18,169 nt of DNA from UBA668 sp031366885 (GTDB lineage Bacteria; Actinomycetota; Acidimicrobiia; Acidimicrobiales; Ilumatobacteraceae), in contig JANLPB010000114.1 of the NCBI GenBank assembly GCA_031366885.1, positions 1-18,169 on the forward strand, in the 5' to 3' direction. Below, in pieces: positions 1 to 5,571 of the stretch. Made by a program: the position numbers and the translations under genes. Under the pieces are notes generated by a model. It searched no databases. It saw only the letters and a program-made list of their open reading frames with translations, and was not told the DNA's origin. The number at the start of each line of letters is the position of its first letter. Within the stretch, counting starts at the first letter, position 1.

Positions 1-68
1 TGCAACGGACGGCCGACGAGCACAAGGAAAGGGTCGAGGCGAACCGTGCCTCCCACTCAGCAGCCTGA
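1..68 (+). CDS. C-terminal tail of an upstream gene (partial)
   Basis: Reading from base 3, the frame is open from the window edge to a TGA at 66-68 and encodes a hydrophilic, helix-prone tail (QRTADEHKERVEANRASHSAA). Its codons mostly end in G or C, as in the confirmed genes here, which supports real coding. It would overlap the start of the next gene by 23 nt, the tight packing expected of a two-gene unit. Nucleotidyltransferase-fold proteins of this kind are often the second gene of a toxin-antitoxin-like pair, so this could be the partner, but too little is visible to assign a family. Confidence 0.45.
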   Translation, partial: QRTADEHKERVEANRASHSAA

Positions 69-603
69 TCTGCTGGCGTTGTTGGCTGCACTCAACCGGC
101 ACGAGGTCGACTACGTCCTGGTCGGTGGAATGGCTGCACTCGTCTACGGGGCGACACGTCTCACCGAGGACCTGGACATTGTTGCCCGCGACATGGACGA
201 CAACATGGCACGCCTCGCAACGGCGCTGAACGAACTCGACGCTCACAGCGACATCGCTGAGAAGGCGTCGGTGTTCGAGCTGCGGGCAATGAACACCCGT
301 TGGATCACGTCGGCAGGAACTGTAGACGTCCTGGTGAGCGCGAAGGGTCCAGCGGACTCGACGATCAACTGGCGCACCCTCGGACGATCTGCCCAGACCG
401 TCGAGCACGGCGGCCATGTGTTGCACATCGCCTCGCTCGCAGACCTGCTGGTGATGAAGCTGTCCGTCGGCCGACCGCGCGACATCGAAGTCGCGGAAGA
501 ACTCGCTCCCGGCTCCAGTACGGCCTTCACTCGCCACCTTGCCGAACAGTCGGGTTCCGTGGCCGCTGCGACGGACCCAGATACACCCGCCCACCAGCCC
601 TGA
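46..603 (+). CDS. Nucleotidyltransferase-fold protein (AbiEii/DUF6036-like)
   Basis: Residues 24-46 carry the minimal nucleotidyltransferase signature: GG at 27-28, then a Thr-x-Asp-x-Asp triad (T40, D42, D44) in GATRLTEDLDIV. This matches AbiEii/DUF6036-type proteins, which are often toxin components or act in defence. The later segment around residues 128-150 (DLLVMKLSVGRPRD) matches the family's conserved helix. After it the last 30 or so residues are low-complexity and Ala/Asp/Pro-rich, unlike the usual helical end, so the C-terminus may be diverged or truncated. The GTG at 46 is preceded by an AAGGA stretch 14-18 nt upstream, somewhat far; the frame is open to the window edge, so the start is uncertain. 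The substrate cannot be told from sequence. Confidence 0.75.
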   Translation: MPPTQQPDLLALLAALNRHEVDYVLVGGMAALVYGATRLTEDLDIVARDMDDNMARLATALNELDAHSDIAEKASVFELRAMNTRWITSAGTVDVLVSAKGPADSTINWRTLGRSAQTVEHGGHVLHIASLADLLVMKLSVGRPRDIEVAEELAPGSSTAFTRHLAEQSGSVAAATDPDTPAHQP

Positions 604-683
604 CAGAGCCATGCGATACGTTGCGATTCCTGCTCAGCACATCCGCCGACCATCGAGCGGTTGATCTTCTCGTATCGTGCGGT

Positions 684-1007
684 TCAGATGCCAGAGGTGC
701 TCTCAACTCCTGCGGGACCCCGGTAGAACTCGACGGCAAAACGGGCAGTCGTCGAGGGCTCGACGTGATGGAGTCGGCCAGGTGGGATCACCACGGATTC
801 GCCGGCATTCAGCAGATACGGGTTCGCCGCGTCATCCTCGAACACGAACGTCACTGATCCGGAGTGCACCACAAGTCGCCCCCACACGTCGTTCGCCACG
901 CGGTGGGCGCGCAACAGGCCGGCCGGCACCGATTCGTGATCGAAGGTCTCGGTCGCGCGCGTCAGCTCGAAGCCGGCCGGAATCCCGGGAGAGGGTGAGC
1001 TCGTCAT
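684..1007 (-). CDS. DUF1971 (TehB/YeaR-like) small cupin-fold protein
   Basis: This 107-residue protein matches the DUF1971 family (the domain of E. coli YeaR and the C-terminal part of some TehB proteins). The diagnostic parts are residues 35-58 (HRVANDVWGRLVVHSGSV and the following FVFEDD) and a GESVVIPPGRLHHVEP segment near residues 68-83, typical of a small beta-barrel with a His-containing pocket. Family members are associated with nitrate/NO or oxyanion stress, but the biochemical role is not established. Its ATG shares one base with the stop of the upstream lipocalin-like gene (TGATG), so the two are probably translationally coupled. Confidence 0.8.
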   Translation of the reverse strand: MTSSPSPGIPAGFELTRATETFDHESVPAGLLRAHRVANDVWGRLVVHSGSVTFVFEDDAANPYLLNAGESVVIPPGRLHHVEPSTTARFAVEFYRGPAGVESTSGI

Positions 1008-2015
1008 CAGCCGGGGAGGGTTCCTTCGACCTTGGTGTCGGGGAAGAAGCGGTGGTGCCGTGCGCCGGTGACTTCGTAGATGGCGGTGCCTTCGCGGCCG
1101 TCGTCGGCGCGCACGCGCATCAGGTTCAGCCCACCTCGGTGGAACGGTTCATACGGGCGGGCGAAGGTGCCATCGGCCTGGACCACCAGGCGGCGACCAT
1201 CCGCCAGCGTGAACGTGCACTCACCCGACAGACCGGCAACATCGTCGCCGTGCTCGCCGTACGCGGCCGGCGCACGGTCGGCGCCGACCCACTGCAGGTC
1301 GTACGAGAAGTCGACGATCGGCACCGGGTCGCTGCCATCGCACGGCGCCCAACAACCGTCGGTGTAGATGCGCGCGCCGTTGCTGAGCTCCCAGTGCCAC
1401 ACGCCCAGGAAGCCGTCGTCGAGCTGAATCTGAAACCAGATCCACAGCGGGCAGCGGCCATGGTCGCGAATGCCCCACGAGTGATCGCGCTGCCCGATCC
1501 AGCCGTCGATTGAACGGGCCCGACCATCCACGGTGACCGTGCCCTGACATGTGCCGGATTGGAAGATGTGGCTCTGATCCCAGATCAGTTCGTGGCCGGC
1601 ACGCATGGTGCCGCGGCGCAGACCGTACGGCTGCGTGCGCGCAACGAAGGTGGCGTCGATACCAATGGCGCACTGGTCGGGGTCGGCGAACAGGCGCACC
1701 TCCTGCCACGGCCGCACCACCTCGATCGACACGCCGGGTACCGACAGCGTGTGCGGGTCGCCGCCGATCTCACGGTCGCGCACACCCAACACCGCGTTGC
1801 CGTCGACCCGACCCATCTGGATCGAATCCATCCTGTTGCGGGCGGGGAACACGGCCATCGTCAGGAACACCACGTCGCTGACGTCGGTGACATTCGGGTC
1901 GTGAAATGTCGAAGAACAGACTCTCCCGCCAGTGCTGGTGATGCGTCACCACATTGGGCAGCAACTCGGGAATCTGGTGCACGAACTGTTCATCGAATGC
2001 CGTCGGCTTGGCCAT
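1007..2015 (-). CDS. CrtC/AttH-like lipocalin-fold protein, interrupted by a frameshift
   Basis: Two overlapping frames make one protein. The N-terminal part runs from ATG at 2015 (MAKPTAFDEQFVHQIPELL...WRESLFFDI). The rest continues in another frame from about 1903 (HDPNVTDVSDVVFLTMAVF) to the stop at 1007. Dropping one T from the TTT run at 1904-1906 joins them into about 335 residues with the expected ESLFFD-I-HDPN transition. The motif GQRDHSWGIRDHG and the tryptophan-rich strand LWIWFQIQLDDG resemble the CrtC/AttH/DUF7064-type lipocalin-like proteins; members include hydroxyneurosporene synthase, but actinobacterial homologues are mostly uncharacterised. Substrate is unknown. If annotated from the GTG at 1873 only, the first 47 or so residues are lost. 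The break may be a sequencing error or a true mutation. Confidence 0.75.
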
Positions 2016-2022
2016 CCGCGGG

Positions 2023-2028
2023 ACGCTA
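2023..2028 (-). promoter_or_regulatory. Possible -10 box for a leaderless transcript of the lipocalin-like gene
   Basis: On the minus strand TAGCGT (TAnnnT) lies 7 nt before the ATG at 2015, with no Shine-Dalgarno sequence between. This fits an actinobacterial leaderless promoter, in which transcription begins at the start codon. A convincing -35 is not visible, so support is weak alone. Confidence 0.3.
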
Positions 2029-2106
2029 CCCCGACCCCACAACCCGCCTACCATCGCCGCAACGCCGGGCCAGGCAGTAATCCAGTTTGTACGGCGGGCG
2101 GGGGCC

Positions 2107-2499
2107 TCACGGCCTGGTGACTTGGGCGGTCAGCTTCTTGGGGGCCACGACGCAGAAGCTCTCGGTCACCAACTCGCGCACCTCGTCCCAATCTGTGTCG
2201 TCAGTCAGGACCATGCCCATTGCATCGCGCCCCCAGCCGAGCACGAAGAACGGATGCCCTGCGTTACGCAGCACCTCCAGCTCCTCCCCCGCCGAGCGGA
2301 ACGAGAGCACGACGACAGGCGGCTCGTCACCGACCGCTACGCCCAGCACGTGCGCGAACGTCCGCTTCCGGACCATCCACCGCGTGCCCACCCACGCCGT
2401 CTGCTCGTACGCCTCCGGCAGCGCGAGACACGCCGACCGCAGATTCGTCTCGATGCCCTCGGGCACGTCGTCGGTGTAGCGGCGCTTGGCGTCAACCAT
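2107..2499 (-). CDS. MmcQ/YjbR family protein
   Basis: The 130-residue length and layout match MmcQ/YjbR (DUF118) proteins, a small alpha/beta fold related to double-wing DNA-binding domains. Visible landmarks are the early ALPEAYEQTAWVGTRWMVRKRTFAHV segment (residues about 26-51), the central HPFFVLGWGR (about 82-91) and the closing DWDEVRELVTESFCVVAPKKL. The molecular function of the family is not established. It is a single gene with no overlapping partner: a lipocalin-like gene lies downstream and a 49-bp hairpin element upstream. No Shine-Dalgarno precedes the ATG. Confidence 0.85.
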   Translation of the reverse strand: MVDAKRRYTDDVPEGIETNLRSACLALPEAYEQTAWVGTRWMVRKRTFAHVLGVAVGDEPPVVVLSFRSAGEELEVLRNAGHPFFVLGWGRDAMGMVLTDDTDWDEVRELVTESFCVVAPKKLTAQVTRP

Positions 2500-2505
2500 C
2501 GCCCG

Positions 2506-2511
2506 AGATTA
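2506..2511 (-). promoter_or_regulatory. Likely -10 box for a leaderless yjbR-family transcript
   Basis: TAATCT on the minus strand (5 of 6 to TATAAT) stands exactly 6 nt before the ATG at 2499. With no Shine-Dalgarno present, this spacing predicts an mRNA beginning at or next to the start codon. The same arrangement occurs at vapB. No clear -35 is seen; the hairpin element at 2551-2599 begins about 40 nt further upstream. Confidence 0.45.
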
Positions 2512-2550
2512 CGACAGAGCGCCAGCGGCCGAGGAGCGACCCCAGTAGAC

Positions 2551-2599
2551 GACTGGTCGGCGTAGATCCACATCCAGTGTCGATGTAGACCGACCGGAA
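2551..2599. repeat. 49-bp hairpin element, copy A
   Basis: The element is an 18-nt left arm ending GGTCGGCGTAGATC, a 13-nt centre CACATCCAGTGTC and an 18-nt right arm beginning GATGTAGACCGACC. Twelve of 18 arm positions pair by Watson-Crick rules plus one G-T pair. The centre can pair further (ACA with TGT) to leave a 5-nt loop. Copies B and C have the same 18-13-18 geometry and the same centre. It lies 13 nt beyond the stop of the AhpD-like gene and 51 nt before the start of the yjbR-family gene. It could be a terminator without a T-tract, an mRNA element, or a small dispersed repeat. Confidence 0.65.
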
Positions 2600-2612
2600 T
2601 CGTCCAGCCGCG

Positions 2613-3092
2613 TTAGGTGTTCGAGCCGGGTGTGTAGTTGCCGGGTTGGGTGTGGCTGGCGATGGCCATTCGGTTCCAGCCGTTGATGGTGATCACTGCG
2701 AAGACCAACGCCGCGTACGCATTGTCGTCGTAGTGCTTGCGGGCCTCGGCCTCCACCTCTGCCGGGACGTGACCGACGGAGATGAGCGTGATCGCCTCGG
2801 CCAATGCGAGCGCGGCCCGTTCCTCCGGCGTGTACACGTTGGCCTCGCGCCATGCGTTCAGTAAATACAGCCGCGCCGGTGTCTCACCTGCTGCCATCGC
2901 ATCCAGATGGTGCATGTCCAGGCAGTACGCGCACCCATTGAGCTGACTCGAGCGGATCTTCACGAGCTCCAACGTCGTACCCGGAATCGGCCCATTCCTG
3001 AGCGCAGCCTCGATCAACGCGAGCCCTTCGTAACCGAGCCGGAACCGAGCTGCGATGTTCACCGGACGGGGTGTCTCGTTGGTGGAAGTCAT
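2613..3092 (-). CDS. Carboxymuconolactone decarboxylase/AhpD-like alkylhydroperoxidase
   Basis: The protein (159 residues) carries the AhpD-type redox centre CAYCLDMH, with C54, C57 and H61 in the CxxCxxxH arrangement. The surrounding helices (ELVKIRSSQLNG before; TPEERAALALAEAIT near residues 87-101; FAVITINGWNRMAI near the end) are characteristic of the CMD superfamily. Such proteins reduce peroxides through the Cys pair, in some species with lipoyl partners; the physiological substrate here is unknown. It is divergent from the NifU-domain gene across 91 nt and is followed by hairpin copy A. The ATG at 3092 fits the family length; there is no clear Shine-Dalgarno. Confidence 0.88.
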   Translation of the reverse strand: MTSTNETPRPVNIAARFRLGYEGLALIEAALRNGPIPGTTLELVKIRSSQLNGCAYCLDMHHLDAMAAGETPARLYLLNAWREANVYTPEERAALALAEAITLISVGHVPAEVEAEARKHYDDNAYAALVFAVITINGWNRMAIASHTQPGNYTPGSNT

Positions 3093-3183
3093 AGTGTCGT
3101 TCTAGCCGACGCCACGTGCGGGGCCGGACGACGGTGCAAGCATCGGGAACATCGAGCAGACCTGGCGGGTTACACCTCTGCGC

Positions 3184-3534
3184 ATGGACTCCACCACCGA
3201 TACCGCCCCCGATCTGTCCGCCATCACCATTGTTGGCAGCGGCCCCGATCATCAACGGCGCGTCAGCGACCTACTCGAACTGATCGACGTAGTGCGCCCG
3301 GCGGTCGAGGCCGACGGTGGCACGCTGCACCTACGGGCCGTCGACACCGACACCGGGGAGGTCACGGTCGAGCTGGCTGGCGCATGCGGCAGTTGCGCCG
3401 TTGCCGGGCTCACCCTCGAAGGCGGCATCACTCGCATCATGAAGCAACGTCTGGATTGGGTGACAGCTGTGCACGGCAAGGTGGAAGACGACCCAAGCGC
3501 AACCGGCGTCGGCGGCTGGACCCCTCGGGTCTGA
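3184..3534 (+). CDS. NifU C-terminal (NFU) domain iron-sulfur protein
   Basis: Residues 30-95 form an NFU domain: LIDVVRPAVEADGGTLHL, then the beta-strand EVTVELAGAC and the cluster-binding CGSC motif (C68 and C71), followed by LTLEGGITRIMKQRL. NFU domains hold a labile [4Fe-4S] or [2Fe-2S] cluster at a dimer interface and pass it to apo-proteins. The 116-residue length means a stand-alone NFU with short tails and no NifU scaffold or NifS-binding domain. It is transcribed alone, divergent from the AhpD-like gene and convergent with vapC. No Shine-Dalgarno is visible before the ATG. Confidence 0.88.
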   Translation: MDSTTDTAPDLSAITIVGSGPDHQRRVSDLLELIDVVRPAVEADGGTLHLRAVDTDTGEVTVELAGACGSCAVAGLTLEGGITRIMKQRLDWVTAVHGKVEDDPSATGVGGWTPRV

Positions 3535-3563
3535 CGCCAGCTATCCGGCCACGCGGTTCCGGG

Positions 3564-3604
3564 GGTCAGGCGGAAAGGCCTTCGCGGCGATAACCCGCTG
3601 ACCT
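3564..3604. terminator. Candidate bidirectional terminator hairpin (outer)
   Basis: GGTCAGGCGG near 3564-3573 pairs imperfectly with CCGCTGACC at 3595-3603, across a loop that holds the palindrome AAGGCCTT (3575-3582). It lies between the convergent ends of the NFU gene and vapC. There is no T-tract, so termination is inferred from position. Confidence 0.35.
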
Positions 3605-3610
3605 ACTGGG

Positions 3611-3628
3611 GACCGGGTAGCACCGGTC
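3611..3628. terminator. Candidate terminator hairpin between nfu and vapC
   Basis: GACCGG-GTAGCA-CCGGTC is a perfect 6-bp stem with a 6-nt loop, 18 nt beyond the stop of vapC and in the convergent gap. It could stop transcription from either side. No T-run follows on either strand. Confidence 0.4.
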
Positions 3629-3646
3629 AGGCGACGAGGCTCGAAT

Positions 3647-4060
3647 TCAGTCGACGGATCCGGGTGTCACGACCCACTGGCACGGTTGCCTGGTCAGACC
3701 GCTGATCAGGTCGAAGTCGGCGTCGTAGTGAAGCACCACCAGATTGAGAGATTCGGCCGCGGCGGCCACGAGAAGGTCAGGTATCTTTCGACCGCGCTGG
3801 CTGTGGGACGCGAGCAACCGCTGGACTTGGAGCGATCGAGTGATGTGCTGCGACGTCGTCTCCACAAGATCGAATGCACCGAGTGCCGTCATGAGGCGGT
3901 CCCACTCCTGCGCATTTCGAGCCGAGTTCCCGATCTCAAGATCGCAGATCGCTGGCCGAGCAAGTTGTCCTGACTGAGTGAGTGGTTCCACTACGGCCCG
4001 AATGGCGGGATCGGACAGCCGCTTCAGCACGCTCGTGTCCGCGAGATGCGTTAGCGCCAC
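3647..4060 (-). CDS. vapC: VapC-type PIN-domain ribonuclease toxin
   Basis: The 137-residue protein has the PIN-domain acidic residues in order: D8 (HLADTSVL), E42 (CDLEIGN), D95 (KIPDLLVAAAAE) and D113/D115 (HYDADFDLI). PIN domains bind Mg or Mn and cut RNA; VapC toxins usually attack tRNA or rRNA. The start at 4060 overlaps the end of the antitoxin gene by 10 nt, the usual vapBC coupling. All predicted catalytic acids are present, so the toxin should be active. The specific RNA target cannot be read from sequence. Confidence 0.92.
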   Translation of the reverse strand: MALTHLADTSVLKRLSDPAIRAVVEPLTQSGQLARPAICDLEIGNSARNAQEWDRLMTALGAFDLVETTSQHITRSLQVQRLLASHSQRGRKIPDLLVAAAAESLNLVVLHYDADFDLISGLTRQPCQWVVTPGSVD

Positions 4061-4245
4061 GCATCTTCCCTGTCGTCGAGTTCGGCGGCGGCCAAGACAT
4101 CAAGCGCGTTTCTGATGCGTTCGGAGCGCTCGGCCGTCGCCCGGCGCAGCGCCTCGTTGACCGTGTCCTTGATGGTGGTCGTGCCCAGTTCCGCCCGAGC
4201 GGCGCTGAGTGCTACGTCGTCAAGATCAACAAGATGCTTCGCCAT
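4051..4245 (-). CDS. vapB: VapB-type antitoxin
   Basis: A 64-residue acidic/basic helical protein directly upstream of vapC. It begins MAKHLVDLDDVAL, followed by ARAELGTTTIKDTVNEALRRA, the strand-helix-helix pattern of ribbon-helix-helix (VapB/DUF2191-like) antitoxins, and an acidic C-terminal tail (ELDDREDAW) that would bind the toxin. A longer reading from 4296 is possible but would run through the promoter palindrome, so the ATG at 4245 is preferred. VapB proteins neutralise VapC and repress their own operon through upstream repeats, which are visible here. Confidence 0.88.
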   Translation of the reverse strand: MAKHLVDLDDVALSAARAELGTTTIKDTVNEALRRATAERSERIRNALDVLAAAELDDREDAWR

Positions 4246-4251
4246 CTTTAC

Positions 4252-4257
4252 AGTATA
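4252..4257 (-). promoter_or_regulatory. -10 box of vapBC (leaderless)
   Basis: TATACT on the minus strand (5 of 6 to TATAAT) is followed by the 6-nt GTAAAG and then the vapB ATG. This spacing predicts a leaderless or nearly leaderless mRNA. The box lies inside the AGTATATACT palindrome, so a protein bound there would block RNA polymerase. Confidence 0.5.
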
Positions 4258-4278
4258 TACTCGTAGCCGCTCGTATAT
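4252..4278. promoter_or_regulatory. Candidate VapB operator
   Basis: A perfect 10-bp palindrome AGTATATACT (4252-4261) overlaps the -10 box, and a second GTATAT lies at 4273-4278, exactly 20 bp (about two helical turns) from the first. CTCGTA is also repeated at 4260-4265 and 4270-4275. AT-rich repeats like this are unusual in this GC-rich window and fit autoregulation by a ribbon-helix-helix antitoxin dimer pair. Binding is inferred. Confidence 0.45.
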
Positions 4279-4285
4279 CCACACC

Positions 4286-4307
4286 GACCGGACCACGGAC
4301 CCCGGTC
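4286..4307. terminator. Candidate terminator at the end of the VIT1-family gene
   Basis: GACCGG (4286-4291) pairs with CCGGTC (4302-4307) around a 10-nt loop and overlaps the stop codon of the VIT1-family gene. It lies between that operon and the vapBC promoter. No T-tract is present. It is the same GACCGG/CCGGTC stem as the hairpin at 3611-3628. Confidence 0.35.
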
Positions 4308-5079
4308 AGGCGATGACGGTGCCGAAGAGTTTGCCGATGAGGTAGGTCACGGCGGCGGCGGCGACCACTATGAGCAGCTGACGAGCGCCGCCGCGCAGAA
4401 CGCCGGAGCCGCTGGACGACGTAATCCAGCCGCCCACCGCCACGCTGGCGATCGCGGTGAGCACGATTGACGCCCACATCGCGGCGGTACCGGACGTGAT
4501 GAACCAGGGCACGAGCGGCACGAGCGCACCCACCGAGAACAATGCCAACGACGAGACCGCCGCCACCCGCGGCGAACCCAGGCCGTCGGTGGTGATGCCG
4601 AACAAAGTCCGCGAACAAAAGTCGAAGAACCTGTCTTCGTCGAGCGGCAATTCGGTGGCCGCCTGCTGCGCGGTCTCTGTGGCGAAGCCGTCCTCCTCCA
4701 ATCGCTGCGTCAACTGCTCGAGCACCAGCCGCGGGTTGCGGCGCACCAGGTTGCGCAGCTCGGCGAGAATGCCTTGGTAGAGCTCCACCTGGCTGCGCAC
4801 GCTGACCCACTCGCCGGCGGCCATCGAAAAGGCTCCCGCAACCAGGCTGGCGAACCCCGCGAGCCGAACTGCCGACTGACTGGCCGACGCCCCCGCCATC
4901 GCGATGATCAGCGACAGGTTCGTGACCAGCCCATCGTTCACACCCAACACCGCGGCCCGGGCCGCACCACGATGGACCGACTGAGTGCGCGCATGCAACG
5001 CCTTCGCGTCGGCGCCACCATCGGTGACGTACGGATCGATCGGGTTGACGAGCGGACCACTACGGGGCGCGTCAGCCAT
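4306..5079 (-). CDS. VIT1/CCC1-family Fe2+/Mn2+ transporter
   Basis: The 257-residue protein has the VIT1/CCC1 layout: a first segment HRGAARAAVLGVNDGLVTNLSL (residues 36-57) with the conserved D49-G50, a second helix ending GAFSMAAGEWVSVRSQVE (82-99), a cytosolic helical metal-binding stretch (about 100-165) rich in Glu and Asp, and three further membrane helices (about 172-193, 199-219, 232-253). Relatives move Fe2+ or Mn2+ out of the cytosol, in plants and yeast into vacuoles. Its start overlaps the end of the selenocysteine peroxiredoxin gene by 8 nt, so the two are co-translated. With the di-iron oxidase-like protein it suggests metal and peroxide homeostasis. Confidence 0.9.
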   Translation of the reverse strand: MADAPRSGPLVNPIDPYVTDGGADAKALHARTQSVHRGAARAAVLGVNDGLVTNLSLIIAMAGASASQSAVRLAGFASLVAGAFSMAAGEWVSVRSQVELYQGILAELRNLVRRNPRLVLEQLTQRLEEDGFATETAQQAATELPLDEDRFFDFCSRTLFGITTDGLGSPRVAAVSSLALFSVGALVPLVPWFITSGTAAMWASIVLTAIASVAVGGWITSSSGSGVLRGGARQLLIVVAAAAVTYLIGKLFGTVIA

Positions 5080-5548
5080 GTGCTGGCGGCCCGGTGAGCT
5101 CGGCGAGATCGGCGATCACAGCGGCCGCATGACCGGCGACATCGTGCACGGCATAGCTGCGACGAATCACACCGTGAGGGTCGATGAGGTAGCTGATGCG
5201 TTCGGGATAATCGGCGTACTGATGGTCGCTGGGTCGCACGACCTGATAGCGCCGGCCGACAGCGCGGTCTACGTCGCTGAGCAACCGAAACGGGAAGTGC
5301 TGCGCGGTGGCAAACGCATGGTTCGACTCCACCGTGTCGAACGACGCGCCCAACACGACACAGTTGAGCGACTTGAGATCTTGGGCGCTGTCACGCAGGC
5401 CCTGTCCTTGAACAGTTCAACCAGGCGTCGCCGCTTTCGGGTACCACCACAGCAGAACCCAGTGGCCGGCCTGATCGGCCAGCGACACCTGGTGACCGTT
5501 GTGGTCGGGCAAGGTGAAGGCGGGGGCGACAGTTCCGGGCAGCAACAT
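5072..5548 (-). CDS. Selenocysteine-containing peroxiredoxin (PrxQ/BCP-type, AhpC/TSA family)
   Basis: A single frame runs from ATG at 5548 to the stop at 5072, interrupted only by TGA at 5417-5419. Before it comes PGTVAPAFTLPDHNG and YPKAATPG; after it TVQGQGLRD, LGASFDTVE and ISYLIDPHG. The TGA falls at residue 44, the peroxidatic cysteine of the PxxxTxxC active site (P37, T41, position 44). Read as selenocysteine, the protein is 158 residues, normal for PrxQ/BCP proteins. Selenocysteine peroxiredoxins with TPGU are known in other bacteria. The position 5 residues on, where PrxQ proteins often have a resolving Cys, is Gln; the only other Cys is C63. It should reduce peroxides, with an external thiol for recycling. 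A sense-to-stop mutation is the alternative. Standard callers would report only 5072-5356 or nothing. Confidence 0.82.
5388..5419 (-). promoter_or_regulatory. Candidate bacterial SECIS hairpin after the in-frame UGA
   Basis: Directly after the UGA (5419-5417) the mRNA can fold: CUGU (5415-5412) with ACAG (5391-5388), and an apical CAG-GGC-CUG (5404-5396) whose loop starts with G, 16 nt from the UGA. Bacterial SECIS elements are hairpins just 3' of the UGA with a G at the start of a small apical loop. The fold is short and has an internal loop, so it is only suggestive. Confidence 0.4.
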
Positions 5549-5571
5549 CTCCCCAGCCTCGCACGCCGCGG

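Noticed and set aside
604..683. Short inverted repeat CGATACG / CGTATCG in the convergent gap after the nucleotidyltransferase gene
   Set aside because: Seven-bp arms more than 50 nt apart are expected by chance; no terminator or promoter signal is convincing.
4262..4285. A possible degenerate half-copy of the 49-bp element upstream of vapB (TGTGGATATACG on the minus strand)
   Set aside because: Only one arm resembles the family; the expected other arm does not pair (about 5 of 18). The AT-rich part is better explained as a VapB operator.
5417..5419. The in-frame TGA as a nonsense mutation or sequencing error in an ordinary peroxiredoxin
   Set aside because: The stop falls exactly at the catalytic Cys codon, the frame is unbroken on both sides and selenocysteine peroxiredoxins are known. 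It remains the main alternative, listed as a refutation test.
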